From the NCBI GenBank assembly GCA_022425465.1, contig JAKMFK010000114.1, forward strand, positions 1 to 17,838: a DNA stretch of 17,838 nucleotides, given 5' to 3'. The position numbers and the translations under genes are program-made. The notes under the pieces were generated by a model, which saw nothing but the letters and a program-made list of their open reading frames with translations, ran no database searches and was not told where the DNA came from. Position 1 is the first letter of the stretch. The number at the start of each line of letters is the position of its first letter. Origin of the DNA: Bacteroidia bacterium (GTDB lineage: Bacteria > Bacteroidota > Bacteroidia > NS11-12g > UBA9320). Below are positions 17,051 to 17,838 of this stretch, piece after piece.

Positions 17051-17077
17051 CAAAAATAATCCACATAAAATTTCAAA
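17051..17077 (-). promoter_or_regulatory. Candidate Bacteroidota-type promoter of the dcw operon
   Basis: TATTTTTG (17058-17051, minus strand) fits the Bacteroidota -7 pattern TAnnTTTG exactly. A TTTG (17077-17074) could be the -33 element, but the spacer is 15 bases, shorter than the roughly 19 usual in Bacteroides, so that half is doubtful. A start near 17045 would give a leader of about 65 bases to the mraZ GTG and place the MraZ boxes directly after the start point. A second, poorer candidate (TATTTTG, about 17111-17105) lies upstream. Confidence 0.45.
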
Positions 17078-17186
17078 CACTTGATTATAAGCTATTTAAC
17101 ATGCAAAATAGATTCCCACATTTTTTATTTAATCGTTTAAAAACGGATTGATTTCATAGAAATAGGACGAAACCATAAATTTCGCC

Positions 17187-17222
17187 AAAAAAAAAGGTGA
17201 GCTCTGTTAAGCTCACCTTTTT
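17187..17222 (-). terminator. Rho-independent terminator of pnp
   Basis: Reading the minus strand, AAAAAGGTGAGCT (17222-17210), a 6-base loop, and AGCTCACCTTTTT (17203-17191) give a 13-base-pair stem with a GC-rich core, running into nine T (17195-17187). It begins 29 bases after the pnp stop. The stem also has a T run on the plus strand (17218-17222), so it could work in both directions, although no plus-strand gene reads into it. It separates pnp from the dcw control region. Confidence 0.9.
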
Positions 17223-17251
17223 ATGGTTTTAATTAAACTAATTAACCGATT

Positions 17252-17838
17252 TTATTTTCGATTATTTCTTCCACGATTATCCCTTCCTCTGTTATCTCTA
17301 CCGCCTCTTCGATCTCCACCATTTCGGTTGTTATCTCTACGTTCTCTTGGTGGTCGTTCAACATACCCCTCTGGTTTTTCGAGGAGTACTTTCCTAGATA
17401 AACGAAGCTTACCGTTTCGCTCATCAAACTCAATAAGCTTTACTTTTACTTCTTCGCCCTCTTCAAAAACATCTGCCATTGATTCCAATCGTTCCCAGCT
17501 GATTTCAGAGATATGAAGCAGTCCTTCTTTTCCTGGTAAGATTTCTATAAATGCACCAAAATCAACAATTGATTTTACTTTTCCTACGTATTCAGTACCT
17601 ACTTCTGGATCAGTGATAATTCCCAAGATCCATTCTTTTGCTGCCTCAATTGGACCACTTCCAACACCAGAAATTTCAACAATTCCAAAATCTCCATCTT
17701 CCTCTATGGTCACAATTGCATCTGTTTCTTGCTGAATCTCTTGAATTACTTTTCCACCCGAACCAATAACGGCACCAATTTTTTCTTTAGGTATAGTCAT
17801 CATCTCAATTTGAGGTGCATGATCTTTTAATCCTGGAT
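17252..17838 (-). CDS. pnp: Polyribonucleotide nucleotidyltransferase (PNPase), C-terminal part
   Basis: The last 194 residues of PNPase, which degrades RNA 3' to 5' by phosphorolysis; the two RNase PH-like catalytic domains lie beyond the window end. The visible part starts in PGLKDHAPQIE, the linker into the KH domain (fragment residues about 14-70, with the GxxG loop IGSGGK at 24-29). An S1 domain follows at about 80-149 (GKVKSIVDFGAFIEILPG, then GLLHISEIS, and KLRLSRK at the end). Residues about 161-194 are a tail of R, G, N and D with RGG and RG repeats, a common RNA-binding type of disordered end. The frame stays open to base 17836 with no start, so the gene is cut by the window edge. 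It is followed by its own strong terminator. Confidence 0.96.
   Translation of the reverse strand, partial: PGLKDHAPQIEMMTIPKEKIGAVIGSGGKVIQEIQQETDAIVTIEEDGDFGIVEISGVGSGPIEAAKEWILGIITDPEVGTEYVGKVKSIVDFGAFIEILPGKEGLLHISEISWERLESMADVFEEGEEVKVKLIEFDERNGKLRLSRKVLLEKPEGYVERPPRERRDNNRNGGDRRGGRDNRGRDNRGRNNRK

Noticed and set aside
17132..17148. Hairpin CGTTT-aa-AAACG upstream of the dcw promoter candidate
   Set aside because: The loop is two bases, the stem short and AT-rich, and the position suggests no role; it looks like chance in AT-rich DNA.
17223..17516. 97-codon plus-strand open frame rich in R, S, L and P
   Set aside because: It is the antisense shadow of the low-complexity RGG-type tail and S1 domain of pnp.

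Overview
The window is AT-rich, gene-dense chromosomal DNA from a member of the Bacteroidota (the genus cannot be named from sequence alone). The signs are a secreted protein with a C-terminal type IX secretion (T9SS type A) sorting domain, an FtsZ ending in FLHDNVD, an FtsI-type penicillin-binding protein with a C-terminal PASTA domain, a MraY with a large extra periplasmic loop, and a promoter candidate with the Bacteroidota -7 pattern TAnnTTTG. No tRNA, rRNA, CRISPR array, insertion sequence or phage gene was seen.

Layout. Bases 1-453 (+) hold the 3' end of an unrecognised gene. Bases 457-1293 (-) encode a small secreted T9SS cargo protein. Bases 1462-2268 (+) encode an MscS-type mechanosensitive channel whose conserved C-terminus lies in the -1 frame. 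Bases 2279-16979 (-) are a complete division and cell wall (dcw) cluster in the order mraZ, rsmH, ftsL, ftsI, murE, mraY, murD, ftsW, murG, murC, ftsQ, ftsA, ftsZ. The genes overlap by 1-14 bases or lie 0-5 bases apart, so they read as one transcription unit of about 14.7 kb. Bases 16980-17251 hold the likely control region of the cluster (promoter candidate and three MraZ-type boxes) and the pnp terminator. Bases 17252-17838 (-) are the 3' end of pnp (polynucleotide phosphorylase).

How the genes work together. MurC, MurD and MurE build the stem peptide on UDP-MurNAc. MraY moves the product to the lipid carrier and MurG adds GlcNAc to give lipid II. FtsW polymerises it and FtsI crosslinks it at the septum. 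FtsZ makes the ring, FtsA anchors it to the membrane, and FtsQ and FtsL link it to the synthases. RsmH methylates 16S rRNA, and MraZ probably represses the operon through the boxes in front of its own gene. murF, murB and ddl are not in the cluster.

The window is mostly ordinary core genome and I see no wholly new system. The best leads are the mscS frame break, which sits on a correctly phased A AAA AAC heptamer followed by a stem-loop (a simple one-base deletion is the likelier cause), and the MraZ operator array at the head of the operon.
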